Of a DNA stretch of 64,000 nt, positions 28,419 to 37,797 are shown in pieces. This stretch comes from M55B127 sp034521955. GTDB taxonomy: Bacteria; Bacillota; Halanaerobiia; Halanaerobiales; M55B127. Positions within the stretch are counted from its first letter, which is position 1, and every line of letters starts with the position of its first letter. The stretch is taken from positions 1-64,000 of the forward strand of contig JAXHLT010000005.1 of NCBI GenBank assembly GCA_034521955.1, written 5' to 3'. Below the pieces are notes generated by a model. The model ran no database searches. It saw nothing but the letters and a program-made list of their open reading frames with translations, and was not told the DNA's origin. A program made the position numbers and the translations under genes.

Positions 28419-30663
28419 TATTTTTCCTCCGGTTTTTGAGCAAGCTTAATATAGACAAGATAAGATAAAATAATAATTAATATAACAAAAACAATAAAGA
28501 GCTGAACTTTGTATTTTTTATAAATATTAACTAGTTGATTTCTCTGATCTGCTTTTACTATTGCATATTCATCAGCTGCAAAGTCTGTTAATTTGCCTCC
28601 ACTGGAGAAGAGAAGAGTACCATCTAAATTCCTGTAAAAATCGATATCGTTGATTCTTCTGCTCAAAAGATCGAGTGAATTTAAAGATTCCTTACTCAGA
28701 TTGGAAGTTGTAATAAGCGAAAATGGTTTACCATCTATTTTATCGAGCTGCCAGGCTGCAGATGCATTTGGTGATTTCCCTTCAAAAATAAAGTTTTTTG
28801 AATTCTGATGAAGATTTATTTCTCCATTATCTATTTTGAGAAAACTATCTATCTTGTAATCTTTATAATTAGCTAATACAGCGATTCCCCACCTAAAAGA
28901 TTCACTTATTTCAAATTCCTGATCACTATTTACAAAATCTACATTGATATTAAGATAACGTGAATCCAATTTTCTAAAAGAAGAAATTACTCTAGCTGCA
29001 TGTTTTAAACTCAATTCTTTATTATCAATATCCAACATAACTCTTCCATTTCCATAAAAATTATTAAGAAGATTATTAAAAGTAATTACCTCATCAACTT
29101 TTTCACCTTTGATATTTAGATAACTATCTGGAGATATTACAGCCTCAAAATCTTGTCCATCAGCTACACAATCCCTACCTAATGGGTAATATGAATAAAC
29201 AAATTGAATTCTATTCTCCTGTTCAAGCAAGTAAAGAGGTAAATCTAAATATAGATTATCTATAGTTCCACTGTAATCAAGCTGATGTGCTCTAACTAGC
29301 TGACCATTAAAATATATTTTTAAATAACTGTTATCTTTATCAGCTGCTTGATTATTTATAGGAGCTGTATAGTCACTATTTATATAAAACTCCAGTTTTT
29401 CAGGGTTGAATCCAAGATCTGCAGATGTAAATAAAACATTTTTTTCTATCTCACCAATACCATTAAAAACAAGGGAGTTAAAACCTAATTTAGATAAGGA
29501 GAGCTGCCTCTGTTTTTTTTCATCCTCATTAAATTTAATCACTTCCATTTTGTCATTTAGATAAAGTGTCCTAACTTTACTAATAAAACTGTCTGCTGCT
29601 CCACTACCTATACTTAATTTGAAATTCCTATCAAGATCTATTTTATTACCATCTTTGATAAATATATTACCTGTTTTTAGATTTCTACTCATAATCACAT
29701 CAGATTTGTAATCGCTACCGAAAATAAGCTCTTTTTCAATATTTGGAAAATTTCTCTCTAGAAAAAGCCTTAACTTAATATATGCTTCAGCAATTTTAGG
29801 GCTTAATTCTTCAGGCAGATGTATATTTAATTTGTCGAATTTAAAATTGATAAAATTAGAAATATTATAATTAAAGTAGGGTTTATTTTGGGATCTTAAA
29901 GCAGAATTATTCTTTATCCTAAAAAAGAATACATCAGAATTTGCTTCTTCACATCTATTTAAACTGGTATTTAAATTTGCTAAAAGCGATATTTTTATTA
30001 CTCTATCATTTAAATCATCATTATTAATATAACGGCTTAGATCAATTGTTATTTCTGACCGGTATATACCCTCTGAAACCATCTCTTTTTTAAATCTGAG
30101 ACAGTATTAAGATATATTTCTTCATCTTCTATCTTTATTATGATTTTTGAATCCGGCTTAATAAATTTTGAATACTCCAGATTTAAATAAAGCTGCATCT
30201 GACGTGTATTCATATTTTCACTAAATGGAAAAAATATATCCTGAGCAATATCTGTTCCATATATAGTTATATCATTTCTATAACCTAAATCAGAAAGTTC
30301 CTTATTATTTTCTAGATTATAGTCTATTTTCTCTAAAAACTTTATCTTAGAATCAGGACCAAGACTTACGATAATGGCATCTCCCTCTTTTAAATCAGCT
30401 AAATCAATCTCCTCTTTATCAGCAAATATAACAACTTCCTCATCCAATTTAAAATTGAATCTTTCTCCATTTAAAAAATGTAAACTTAAAATCTTTTGAC
30501 TTTCATTTACCTGATAGAGCAAAGCTTTATAATTCTGAAATTCGCTTTTTTGATCAATATAATTTCTATAAAGCTGAGCATCTGCTTCTGTTAATGCTCC
30601 AATTGAAATCACAAGAGTAATCAAAAAAATAGTTAAGATAAACCCGAATAATTTTTTATCCAT
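28418..30663 (-). pseudogene. BcsB-like polysaccharide synthase periplasmic subunit, one frame break
   Basis: Two overlapping frames join to about 745 aa, the usual BcsB size. The first (30663-30049) has a signal peptide (FGFILTIFLITLVISIGALT) and a carbohydrate-binding-like domain. A break in the A6 run near 30085 leads to the second frame, with beta-sandwich segments, QLDYSGTIDNLYLDLPLYLL, and a single C-terminal TM helix (VQLFIVFVILIIILSYLVYI), the anchor by which BcsB contacts BcsA. I would not assign cellulose specifically: identity to true BcsB looks low and the locus encodes a mannose-activating enzyme. Homopolymer position makes a sequencing indel likely. Confidence 0.72.
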
Positions 30664-30813
30664 AATTTCTCCCCAAAAATTATATTTCTACTGTTAACTA
30701 TACTCGATTTAATTGTTTATCTTTAAGATCCGTGAACTAATTTAATTAAATATCAAATCTTTATTTTTCATGAAAATCATCCTGTTTATTAACCCTTATA
30801 CCTTAAGCTGATT

Positions 30814-31890
30814 TTATAAAAAATCTTTAAGTCCATTCTCTGCTAAGATATTCCTGATCTCTTTAACTTCCTGAACTCGCTTTTTATCACAAATTAAGAT
30901 AGCATCTTCTGTATCTACTATAACTAAATCATCAAGTCCAATGGTGGTTACCACCTTATTAGAACTATAAATAATAGAATTAGTAGTATCTATTCCATAA
31001 TGTTTACCAATCACTACATTACCATCATCATCTACCTTTTTGATTCTCTCTAACGCCGGCCAACTGCCAAGATCATCCCATCCAAAATAGCCTGGAATAA
31101 CAAAAATATTATCTGCTTTCTCCATAATACCATAGTCAATAGAAACACTCTTTGTTTTTTCGAATTCATCTCTAATTAATTTTTTTGCTGAATCTGTACC
31201 TAAAGCATTCTTTATTATCTGTAAAGAATCATACAACTCAGGTAAATGTTTCTCTATATTAGATAGAATAGTACTTAACTTCCAGATAAAAATACCGGTA
31301 TTCCAGAGATATGTACCTTTTTTTAAAAACTCTTTAGCAGTACTTAAATCAGGTTTTTCGGTAAAATTTCGCACTTTAAATATCTGATCACCATTTATGG
31401 TATTGAATCTATCACCAAAGTGGATATAACCATAACCTGTTTCTGGATAAGTTGGTTCTATACCAATAGTAACTAAATTTTCACCACCAGCTGCAGTCAT
31501 AACTGCTTTTCTTAAAATATCTACAAATCTTTTTTGATCTTTAATTAAATGGTCAGCTGGTAATACAATCATCGTTGAGCCAGAAAATTTATCTTCAATT
31601 ACTACTGAAGCTAAACCTATACCGGCAGCTGTATCTCTTTTCATTGGTTCTACTATAATATTTTCTTCCGGTATACCATCCAATTGTTTTTTGATTGCTT
31701 TTTGATAGGCTTCATTAGTTGCAATAAAAACCCGCTCTAATGGAACAAGTTTATTTATTCTTTCTACAGTTTCCTGCAGCATTGTATTTTGATCATCATT
31801 TAGTTTTAAAAATTGTTTAGGATTATTTTTTCTGCTTAAAGGCCAGAATCTTGTTCCTTCTCCTCCAGCCATTATTAATGCTGTTATCAT
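30814..31890 (-). CDS. manC: Mannose-1-phosphate guanylyltransferase
   Basis: A 358-aa nucleotidyltransferase making GDP-mannose. The signature is at the N-terminus: IMAGGEGTRFWPLSRKNNPKQF. VLPADHLI, FTEKPDLSTAKEFL and WNTGIFIW are further family markers, and DYGIMEKADNIFVIPGYFGW is typical. It has no C-terminal phosphomannose isomerase domain. It precedes the BcsB/GT2 locus in the same direction (150-nt gap), suggesting a GDP-mannose-derived polymer. Confidence 0.9.
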   Translation of the reverse strand: MITALIMAGGEGTRFWPLSRKNNPKQFLKLNDDQNTMLQETVERINKLVPLERVFIATNEAYQKAIKKQLDGIPEENIIVEPMKRDTAAGIGLASVVIEDKFSGSTMIVLPADHLIKDQKRFVDILRKAVMTAAGGENLVTIGIEPTYPETGYGYIHFGDRFNTINGDQIFKVRNFTEKPDLSTAKEFLKKGTYLWNTGIFIWKLSTILSNIEKHLPELYDSLQIIKNALGTDSAKKLIRDEFEKTKSVSIDYGIMEKADNIFVIPGYFGWDDLGSWPALERIKKVDDDGNVVIGKHYGIDTTNSIIYSSNKVVTTIGLDDLVIVDTEDAILICDKKRVQEVKEIRNILAENGLKDFL

Positions 31891-32215
31891 CTAAAATCAC
31901 TCCAAAAAATTTAATGGCTTTTCTCTATTAATATTTGTTATTTTATCAATAAATACTCTACTACTAGCTTTATCAATATCAATATTTAAATTCTTTGCTT
32001 TCACTATAATTATATTTCTACATTACCATAAACAACCATAAACATATATTTCTCTAAAGATAATATATTACCTTTTAATTTCTATATAGCCCCCTAATAG
32101 AGTTGGAGAATTATTATGTATGTGTTATACTAGGTTTTATTATGGTTTTAAGGTTTAATTAGAGCTAGCTCTAATTAAAAAATTAAATAAAATTCAATCG
32201 GGGGTTATTAATAAA

Positions 32216-32527
32216 ATGAAACGTAATACTTATTCAGATGAACTTAAAGAACAAGTCGTACATGAATGCCAACAAATGGGTAATGTTTCCCTAGTAGCAA
32301 GACGACACGGTATCTCAAAACCAACTGTCTATTCCTGGGTTAGAAAATATAAAGAAAATGGTTCAATAAGAGCACTTCCTAAAAATAAAGAAGAAAAATT
32401 CAATGAAATCAAAAAACGAGTTAATAAATTAGGTACTGAGAATAATCAGCTCAAAAAGATATTAGCTGAAAAAGAACTAGAATTAGCTATTTTAAGAGAC
32501 CTTAGAGACCAATCGGACCCGCAGTAA
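32216..32527 (+). CDS. IS3-family transposase OrfA
   Basis: A 103-aa DNA-binding subunit with a helix-turn-helix (YSDELKEQVVHECQQ, VARRHGISKPTVYSWVRKY) and a C-terminal leucine-zipper-like coiled coil (VNKLGTENNQLKKILAEKEL). RBS-like GGGGGTTATTAATAAA lies upstream. It is the first frame of the two-frame transposase. Confidence 0.88.
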   Translation: MKRNTYSDELKEQVVHECQQMGNVSLVARRHGISKPTVYSWVRKYKENGSIRALPKNKEEKFNEIKKRVNKLGTENNQLKKILAEKELELAILRDLRDQSDPQ

Positions 32528-33474
32528 CCGACAGAGTTATCATCGCCCACAAGTGGATAAATAAAGGATATAAAGCAAATGTAGTACTGGACTTTGTCGG
32601 CTTGGCTGAATCCACTTATTATGACAACATTAAAAACAACAGAAATCAAGAAAAGAACATTAACAACCCTAATGGTAGACCGATTCCAGGTTTTTCATAT
32701 CATTTATCTGGTCATAAAGTATCTGATGAACAGATCAAAGAATATCTAATGGAACTAGTTTCAGGTGATGGTTTCCCTTATGGCTACCGTAAATTGACTA
32801 AATGCCTTAAAGAAGAATACTTTCTAAAGATCAACAAGAAAAAAGTGTATAGACTATGTAAAGAACTTGATATATTAAAACCTCAACGTAAATTAAAGAA
32901 ACATCATCCCAGAAAATTAGCTAAAAGAACTAAAGTTACTAGTTCCAATCAGCTTTGGGAGATGGACATTAAGTATGGTTTCATAAAAGGAACAGATCAA
33001 TTCTTTTTCCAATTATCGTTAATCGATGTTTTTGACAGAAATATTATCTGTTATCATCTCGGTTTAAGTTGTAAAGCTAAGGACGCTGCTAGAGTTCTAA
33101 AAACCGCTTTAGCAAAAAGAAAGTTAACTAAAGGAATGAAAGATTTGCCTACTATTAGAACAGATAATGGTCCACAGTTTGTTTCTAAGTTATTTGGTGA
33201 CACATGTAAATCATTGGGTCTTAAGCATCAAAGAATACCTGTTAAAACACCGAATATGAACGCTCATATTGAATCCTTTCATGCAATACTTGAAAGAGAT
33301 TGCTACAGCATAAATGAGTTTATGAGTTATCTTGATGTTTATGAAATAGTTAGTAACTATATGAATTATTACAATAATAGATACCGTCATGGATCATTAG
33401 ATGACATGTCACCGTCGAATTTCTATAAAGCTATTCAAAACAAAGAATTTGAACCAAAAGAATTTATTGCTTAA
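32497..33474 (+). CDS. IS3-family transposase OrfB (rve integrase)
   Basis: The DDE catalytic part, in the -1 frame relative to OrfA and open from about 32497, overlapping OrfA by roughly 30 nt, so a programmed -1 frameshift would fuse them (OrfAB). The first internal ATG is 32602. It has the HTH_21 region (YGYRKLTKCLKEE) and the rve domain with WEMDIKYG (D), RTDNGPQF (D) and the terminal Glu in MNAHIESFHAILERD. All three acidic residues are present, so it may be active. Confidence 0.87.
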
Positions 33475-33624
33475 ATTTGAAATTCTAAGAATGATGGAGT
33501 TAAACATACTTTTTCTCCATTATTAGGGGGTTGGACCGTTTTAATTTAAATTGCAATTTTAAATTCTTTTTATTACTCTGAAAAATCAAAATGTTAGGGT
33601 TCTGTCAGGATTCACCCCTGAAAT

Positions 33625-33650
33625 ACAAAAAACCCGCCTCTCGGCAGGTT
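33625..33650 (-). terminator. Terminator next to tRNA-Ser fragment B
   Basis: On the minus strand AACCTGCC-GAGA-GGCGGGTT is followed by TTTTTTGT. It stands just 3' of the truncated tRNA copy but differs in sequence from the terminators at copies A and C. Confidence 0.6.
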
Positions 33651-33681
33651 TCTAAAAAGAGCATAAGCCCTATTATTTAAA

Positions 33682-33740
33682 TGGCGAAGAGACGGGGACT
33701 CGAATCCCGACACCTTTCGGCTTCACCAGATTTCAAGTCC
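33682..33740 (-). repeat. Truncated 3' fragment of tRNA-Ser (copy B)
   Basis: Over 59 nt it matches the intact tRNA from CCA to the anticodon loop and first bases of the anticodon stem (TTTCAAGTCC), with only about three differences. The 5' half of the tRNA is missing. The downstream flank differs from the intact locus, as expected if a different element supplied this copy. Confidence 0.8.
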
Positions 33741-35227
33741 ATTCTATTTATTATCATATTCCTATAAATTTTACCAAAATCCCCGTTATATTTATCTTTA
33801 CTGAAATATAGCATAAATAACCTTTATCATCTTTTTCTATACATTATCAAATATTTTAGCAGGATAATATTTTTTATGTGGTCATAAAATTACAAAAATT
33901 AATAATTAATGACCTTTAAATATTATATTACCAAAACCAAAATTTGGAGAATTACATATCGGTTTTTAGATTTTATCAAAAAGTAACATAATACCAGTTA
34001 TTTAAATAATTATATACATTATTTAAATTTGTTATATACAGCAATTATCAGCCTTTTTTAAGCTTTTCGGCTGTGGAATGTCGACATATTTAAAAAATTA
34101 TAAAGTTAATCAATTATTAAGATAGATTATTATATTTTTTATTATTAATAAATATTACTACATTTGATGCACGTTTTTTTCGATTTTATACTTTTTTTAA
34201 GATCAAATTAGATTGGATAACTTCTTTAGTATTATGAAACAATTTTCTTGATGTACTTAAATTAAACATGAAGTCACTTACCCGAAAAGGGTTCCTTACA
34301 TATTATCAATGTCATATCTTACACCTGAAACCTTAACAATTCTTAAGCTGAAGTTCTGAATTTTCACCATTACTCTCATCTCTTTATATTTTTAGTATTA
34401 ATTTAAAATGGAATCTTAAATTCCCAATCATCACTGCTCTAAACTGTAGTAGTTCTCTTCTTCTACAGTAATTTGGCTGCTCTCTCCATCTCGTCTTCAT
34501 CCAGCGGCTCAGTATAAGATCCTAAATCTCTCTTTATTCTCCAAGCATCACTCGGTATACCAATATTCAGCATAATTTTCACCTTCAAAAAAAAGAGACC
34601 ATCATCTCTCAATGACAGTCACCTGAATTTAATATTATGCATTATTCCAGCCTTATAGTTGTTCCCAACAGATGCCCAAGGCAGCTTCCTTTTTAACACT
34701 ATTCACAGCAGTCAGAGCAACTTTGTTGTTGTGAACAGAATTTCTCTCAGTCTTAGAACAGTCTCAACCTTATTTTTATTTTTTATCATAATTATTACCT
34801 CATTATTTTAGTTTTGTTTTGTCTTTCAACTAAAACAAGAGTTACTCAGATATTAGGTAAAGATCAAAGAGAATTAAGAACAAAACCAGTAAAATATCTC
34901 TATTGAATAAACTCTGCCAGCCCAAATCACCAAGTATTATGATAACAACTGTCTTATAACCTATCTTATTCACATATTTTTCGTTATTTTGAACTAATCC
35001 ACTTTCTTATCTACTCTTCACTTCCTTAAATTTGGGTATAAAAAAAGCTGCGAGGAGAGCCTCAATTAAGAGATTATCCAGACAGCTCAGTATTTTTAAA
35101 TATTCAGTTATGCTCTAGGTGATGGGTTGACGAACATCAATTTGAAATTCATAATTAAGACGTGATCCCTCTAGAATATTTTGTAATTTTTGAGATTACT
35201 AATAGGGAAATTGACTTATTCAATATT
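33741..35227. other. Long gene-poor stretch downstream of the ATPase/TOPRIM pair
   Basis: About 1.5 kb with only short frames. A 36-codon frame at 34463-34573 is listed separately. At 34640-34760 the minus strand gives broken protein-like text (ALTAVNSVKKEAALGICWEQ) that could be a gene relic. AT content is very high elsewhere. This looks like decayed cargo. Confidence 0.35.
34463..34573 (-). CDS. Short ORF, 36 codons, unrecognised
   Basis: ATG at 34573 follows AAGGTGAAAATT, a usable RBS, and encodes MLNIGIPSDAWRIKRDLGSY and then EPLDEDEMERAAKLL. The highly charged, helix-friendly tail looks like real coding sequence. It may be the intact small protein or the tail of a truncated gene; no family is recognised. 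Confidence 0.3.
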   Translation of the reverse strand: MLNIGIPSDAWRIKRDLGSYTEPLDEDEMERAAKLL

Positions 35228-35905
35228 CTAGATATCTTCAAAAACAAGATGTAAATTACTATATCTATTTAAGGAATTATTTCCCTGCTTAATAAAATCC
35301 CAGGTTTCTTTATATTCACCTTCAACAGCAAAATTTCCAGTTCTAATAAAATCTAAAAATTCAAATTCTCTTTCATAATAACTTTCACTAAATTCTTCAG
35401 CTTTTTCTGCTTTTAGTTCATCATCAACATTTGCATCGTCATGTAGTACATGCTCTAAATTACAGGACAAATAATAAGCATTATATGTAATATCATTAAT
35501 TTTAGAATGCCTACTTAGTCTATCCATAATCCTGCTTTTTTTGTCATTTCTTCTCTTTGTGTTTTCAGGATGACTGGTGCATAACTTATCGCTATAATAA
35601 TAATTTTTATCCTTATCATGCTTTTCTATCAATTCTTCACTAATATAAGCTCCGTCAGTATCCAGTAAATGAATTATCTCTATGATATCACTTTTCTTGT
35701 AATGTTCTCTATTCATGAAGTTCTTTATTTCTTCATTTATTTTTCTGATGACATTGCTAGAATTAACTCCACACTCGGTAGTTATATCCCCATGAGCAAT
35801 TTGAAATTCAACATTTTTATACTCAAATAACTCAGAAAAAATAAGACCAAGAGAAATTTCTTCTGTTATCCCTTCTACTAAGAATAGAATTAATTTTCTA
35901 GTCAT
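35228..35905 (-). CDS. TOPRIM-like partner protein of an AAA ATPase (probable defence effector)
   Basis: A 225-aa protein starting at MTRKLILFLVEG (35905), overlapping the ATPase stop by 8 nt. The N-terminal VEGITEE followed by LLDTDGAYI matches the Glu...DxD pattern of TOPRIM nucleases such as the OLD/RloB/DUF4435 types. A basic stretch NTKRRNDKKSRIMDRL follows. Paired with an AAA ATPase this arrangement is seen in anti-phage systems (PARIS, AbiL/RloAB-like); I cannot tell which, and it may be a separate type. It lies in a tRNA-bounded segment, as defence islands often do. Confidence 0.55.
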   Translation of the reverse strand: MTRKLILFLVEGITEEISLGLIFSELFEYKNVEFQIAHGDITTECGVNSSNVIRKINEEIKNFMNREHYKKSDIIEIIHLLDTDGAYISEELIEKHDKDKNYYYSDKLCTSHPENTKRRNDKKSRIMDRLSRHSKINDITYNAYYLSCNLEHVLHDDANVDDELKAEKAEEFSESYYEREFEFLDFIRTGNFAVEGEYKETWDFIKQGNNSLNRYSNLHLVFEDI

Positions 35906-37286
35906 CAATATCAACTCTACCAGCTGCTCTAAAAGCCCTGGCTATTTTATATTCATTTGTTCTCTCATAAACCTCTTCATCCTGTCCACCTAACTTTATT
36001 CCTCTATAATAAAACCTTCTTAGATTATTGGTTTCCTTAACATTGCTAAATCTAATGTATCGATTTTGAGGATTAGTGGTCGTAAAAATCAATGACTCTT
36101 TATTAAGTTTCTCCAGAGGTCTTAGGTTATGAGAAGTAAAGACCAGCTGTCCCTTTGCTCTATTTTGAATGATTTCCAGGATTTCACCTAAAAGATATTC
36201 AAATATACCAGCATCAAGTTCATCAACTGCCAGACAAATTCCTGGCTTATTATACATAGCAATTATCGCACTCAAGATAGAAATAATCTTTTTAATACCA
36301 TCTGATTCATACCTGAGAGGAATCTTAATTTCTCCTCTCTCTGCCAACAACTCTATTTTAATAACTGGATCACCATTCTCATCAAGTTCTTCTCCATATT
36401 CTTTAATCTTAATGGTTAAGTCTGGAATTATCTCTTTTAAGACGATATTTAAGTTCTCGATAACATTTTTGACAGTAGACAGCACACGCTCAGGAACTTT
36501 TGTTGGCTCAGAAAGTGCTATCGCCAGGTCTCCACCTTTTATTCTCTCTGAATCACTAACCTGAAAACAGAAGGGTATAATTAGATTGACATTGATCATC
36601 CCAGAGCGAGAATTTCTAATCACAAATAGATTCATACGAGCATAATGTTTAATCTCCATTATAATATCAACAAATTCTTTAAAAGCTTCATTACCTTTGT
36701 AAATATGGTCCATCTCATTAGAAAAAATAAATGATGTTTGTTCTTTTTTTGCAAGCTCCTTAGCAACTTTAATATCTACCTTAGCATTCTTATTGTTTTT
36801 AGTGAGCAAATTATAATTCTTCTGAGGACTTAATAACTGCTCCTTATCTTCCAGATTGTGAGTTATTATTCCCCGCTTATATGTCCAGCCATCTTTTTCA
36901 AGTTTCTTATATGATAAATCTTCCTTAATAATAACTGGTACAGTATTCTCTCTTCTTTCAATTACCATTTCATAAAATAGTTGATAATTGTTCTCTTCCA
37001 AACTCATAGAAAAAACAGCATTAATAGCAGCTTTTTTCTCACCCTGATATATATAATCTTTAATATCTCCAGGCAAAGATTCTCCAAGCAAGACCATTTT
37101 CAGTATCCACAAAGCTTCAATAAAAGCAGTTTTACCAGAACCATTCTGACCGTATATTCCTAGTACATCTGATGTTTTAGAAAAAAAGTCTTCACTTTTA
37201 TAACTGTTAAAATCAATCTGACCCTGCCTAACATTCTTAAAATTATTCAGTTGTACCTGCTGCAGACGCAGCATTATCTCCTTCAT
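35898..37286 (-). CDS. AAA family (SMC/OLD-like) ATPase, probable defence sensor
   Basis: I choose start 37286 (MKEIMLRLQQVQLNNFKNV) because GGTGGTGATTAT precedes it. Walker A IYGQNGSGKTAFIEAL is at about residue 45. Near the C-terminus come the signature-like RYESDGIKKIISILSA, Walker B CLAVDELDAGIFEY and QLVFTSHNLRPLEKL with the switch His. This is the AAA_15/AAA_21 type found in OLD, RloA, AriA and AbiL proteins. The translationally coupled TOPRIM-like gene strongly suggests a two-gene abortive-infection or restriction system. Confidence 0.75.
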   Translation of the reverse strand: MKEIMLRLQQVQLNNFKNVRQGQIDFNSYKSEDFFSKTSDVLGIYGQNGSGKTAFIEALWILKMVLLGESLPGDIKDYIYQGEKKAAINAVFSMSLEENNYQLFYEMVIERRENTVPVIIKEDLSYKKLEKDGWTYKRGIITHNLEDKEQLLSPQKNYNLLTKNNKNAKVDIKVAKELAKKEQTSFIFSNEMDHIYKGNEAFKEFVDIIMEIKHYARMNLFVIRNSRSGMINVNLIIPFCFQVSDSERIKGGDLAIALSEPTKVPERVLSTVKNVIENLNIVLKEIIPDLTIKIKEYGEELDENGDPVIKIELLAERGEIKIPLRYESDGIKKIISILSAIIAMYNKPGICLAVDELDAGIFEYLLGEILEIIQNRAKGQLVFTSHNLRPLEKLNKESLIFTTTNPQNRYIRFSNVKETNNLRRFYYRGIKLGGQDEEVYERTNEYKIARAFRAAGRVDIDD

Positions 37287-37585
37287 ATAATCACCACCAT
37301 TGATTAAATTATACAACTATTAGTAATAAAAAGCAACTTTTTTAGCAAAATCGATATAAAAAATATCATATTTAATAAAAAATTAGATTATATGCAAAAA
37401 AATAATCTTATTAAGTAGTTTTTAACACAAGTTCAAAATAATTCAAAAAGCTTATGTTATATTACTAAACTACTTACAAATTATCTATTGGAATTATCCC
37501 ACCTACAAATATGTGCAGAGGTTTTTAACACTTATAAACTGTTCTGAACTGATAGGTTCCCCCAAAAATAAGCTCCATTAGTTAA
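37287..37585. other. Gene-free stretch upstream of the ATPase
   Basis: AT-rich, no ORF worth listing. It must contain the promoter of the ATPase/TOPRIM pair and the junction between that segment and the tRNA-Ser terminator. Confidence 0.4.
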
Positions 37586-37616
37586 TAAAAAAAGCCCCCT
37601 CTTTGCAGAAGGGACT
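37586..37616 (-). terminator. Terminator of tRNA-Ser (and serS)
   Basis: The minus strand pairs AGTCCCTTC with GAGGGGGCT around TGCAAA, followed by TTTTTTTATT. The same hairpin with one changed base is found beside fragment C (25751-25798). Confidence 0.75.
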
Positions 37617-37634
37617 TGATTACTGTCATAATAA

Positions 37635-37722
37635 TGGCGGAGAGACGGGGACTCGAACCCCGACACCTTTCGGCTTCACCGGATTTCAAGTCCGGCTCCT
37701 TAGCCAATTCGGACATCTCTCC
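37635..37722 (-). tRNA. tRNA-Ser (anticodon UGA)
   Basis: An 88-nt class II tRNA ending in encoded CCA. The acceptor stem GGAGAGA pairs with TCTCTCC. The anticodon arm is CCGGA-CTTGAAA-TCCGG with anticodon TGA. A long variable arm (GCCGAAAGGTGTC region) and T-arm GGGGTTCGAGTCCCC are present, all as expected for Ser. It lies 75 nt downstream of serS and is the intact parent of the three truncated copies at 21.9, 25.8 and 33.7 kb. Confidence 0.95.
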
Positions 37723-37797
37723 ATTTTTGGCACAGTTTAAATTTTACTATATAATGAGGTCATTGTCAAGACAATAACAGCAATCAGTTAATTTTTT

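Larger units (their letters stand above)
32082..33538 (+). mobile_element. IS3-family insertion sequence
   Basis: Two overlapping transposase frames are bounded by imperfect inverted repeats: left CTATATAGCCCCCTAATA from 32082 and right, reversed, CGGTCCAACCCCCTAATA ending 33538, continuing with GGAGAA on both sides. TTTTAATTT occurs immediately outside both ends (32073-32081 and 33539-33547). IS3 elements usually duplicate 3-5 bp, so the 9-bp identity may be partly chance in AT-rich DNA. The element lies between manC and tRNA-Ser fragment B. Confidence 0.8.

Noticed and set aside
28418..30663. Two independent genes (204 aa exported protein and 554 aa protein)
   Set aside because: They overlap at an A6 run, and joining them gives one BcsB-length protein with an N-terminal signal peptide and C-terminal anchor; a single frameshifted gene is simpler.
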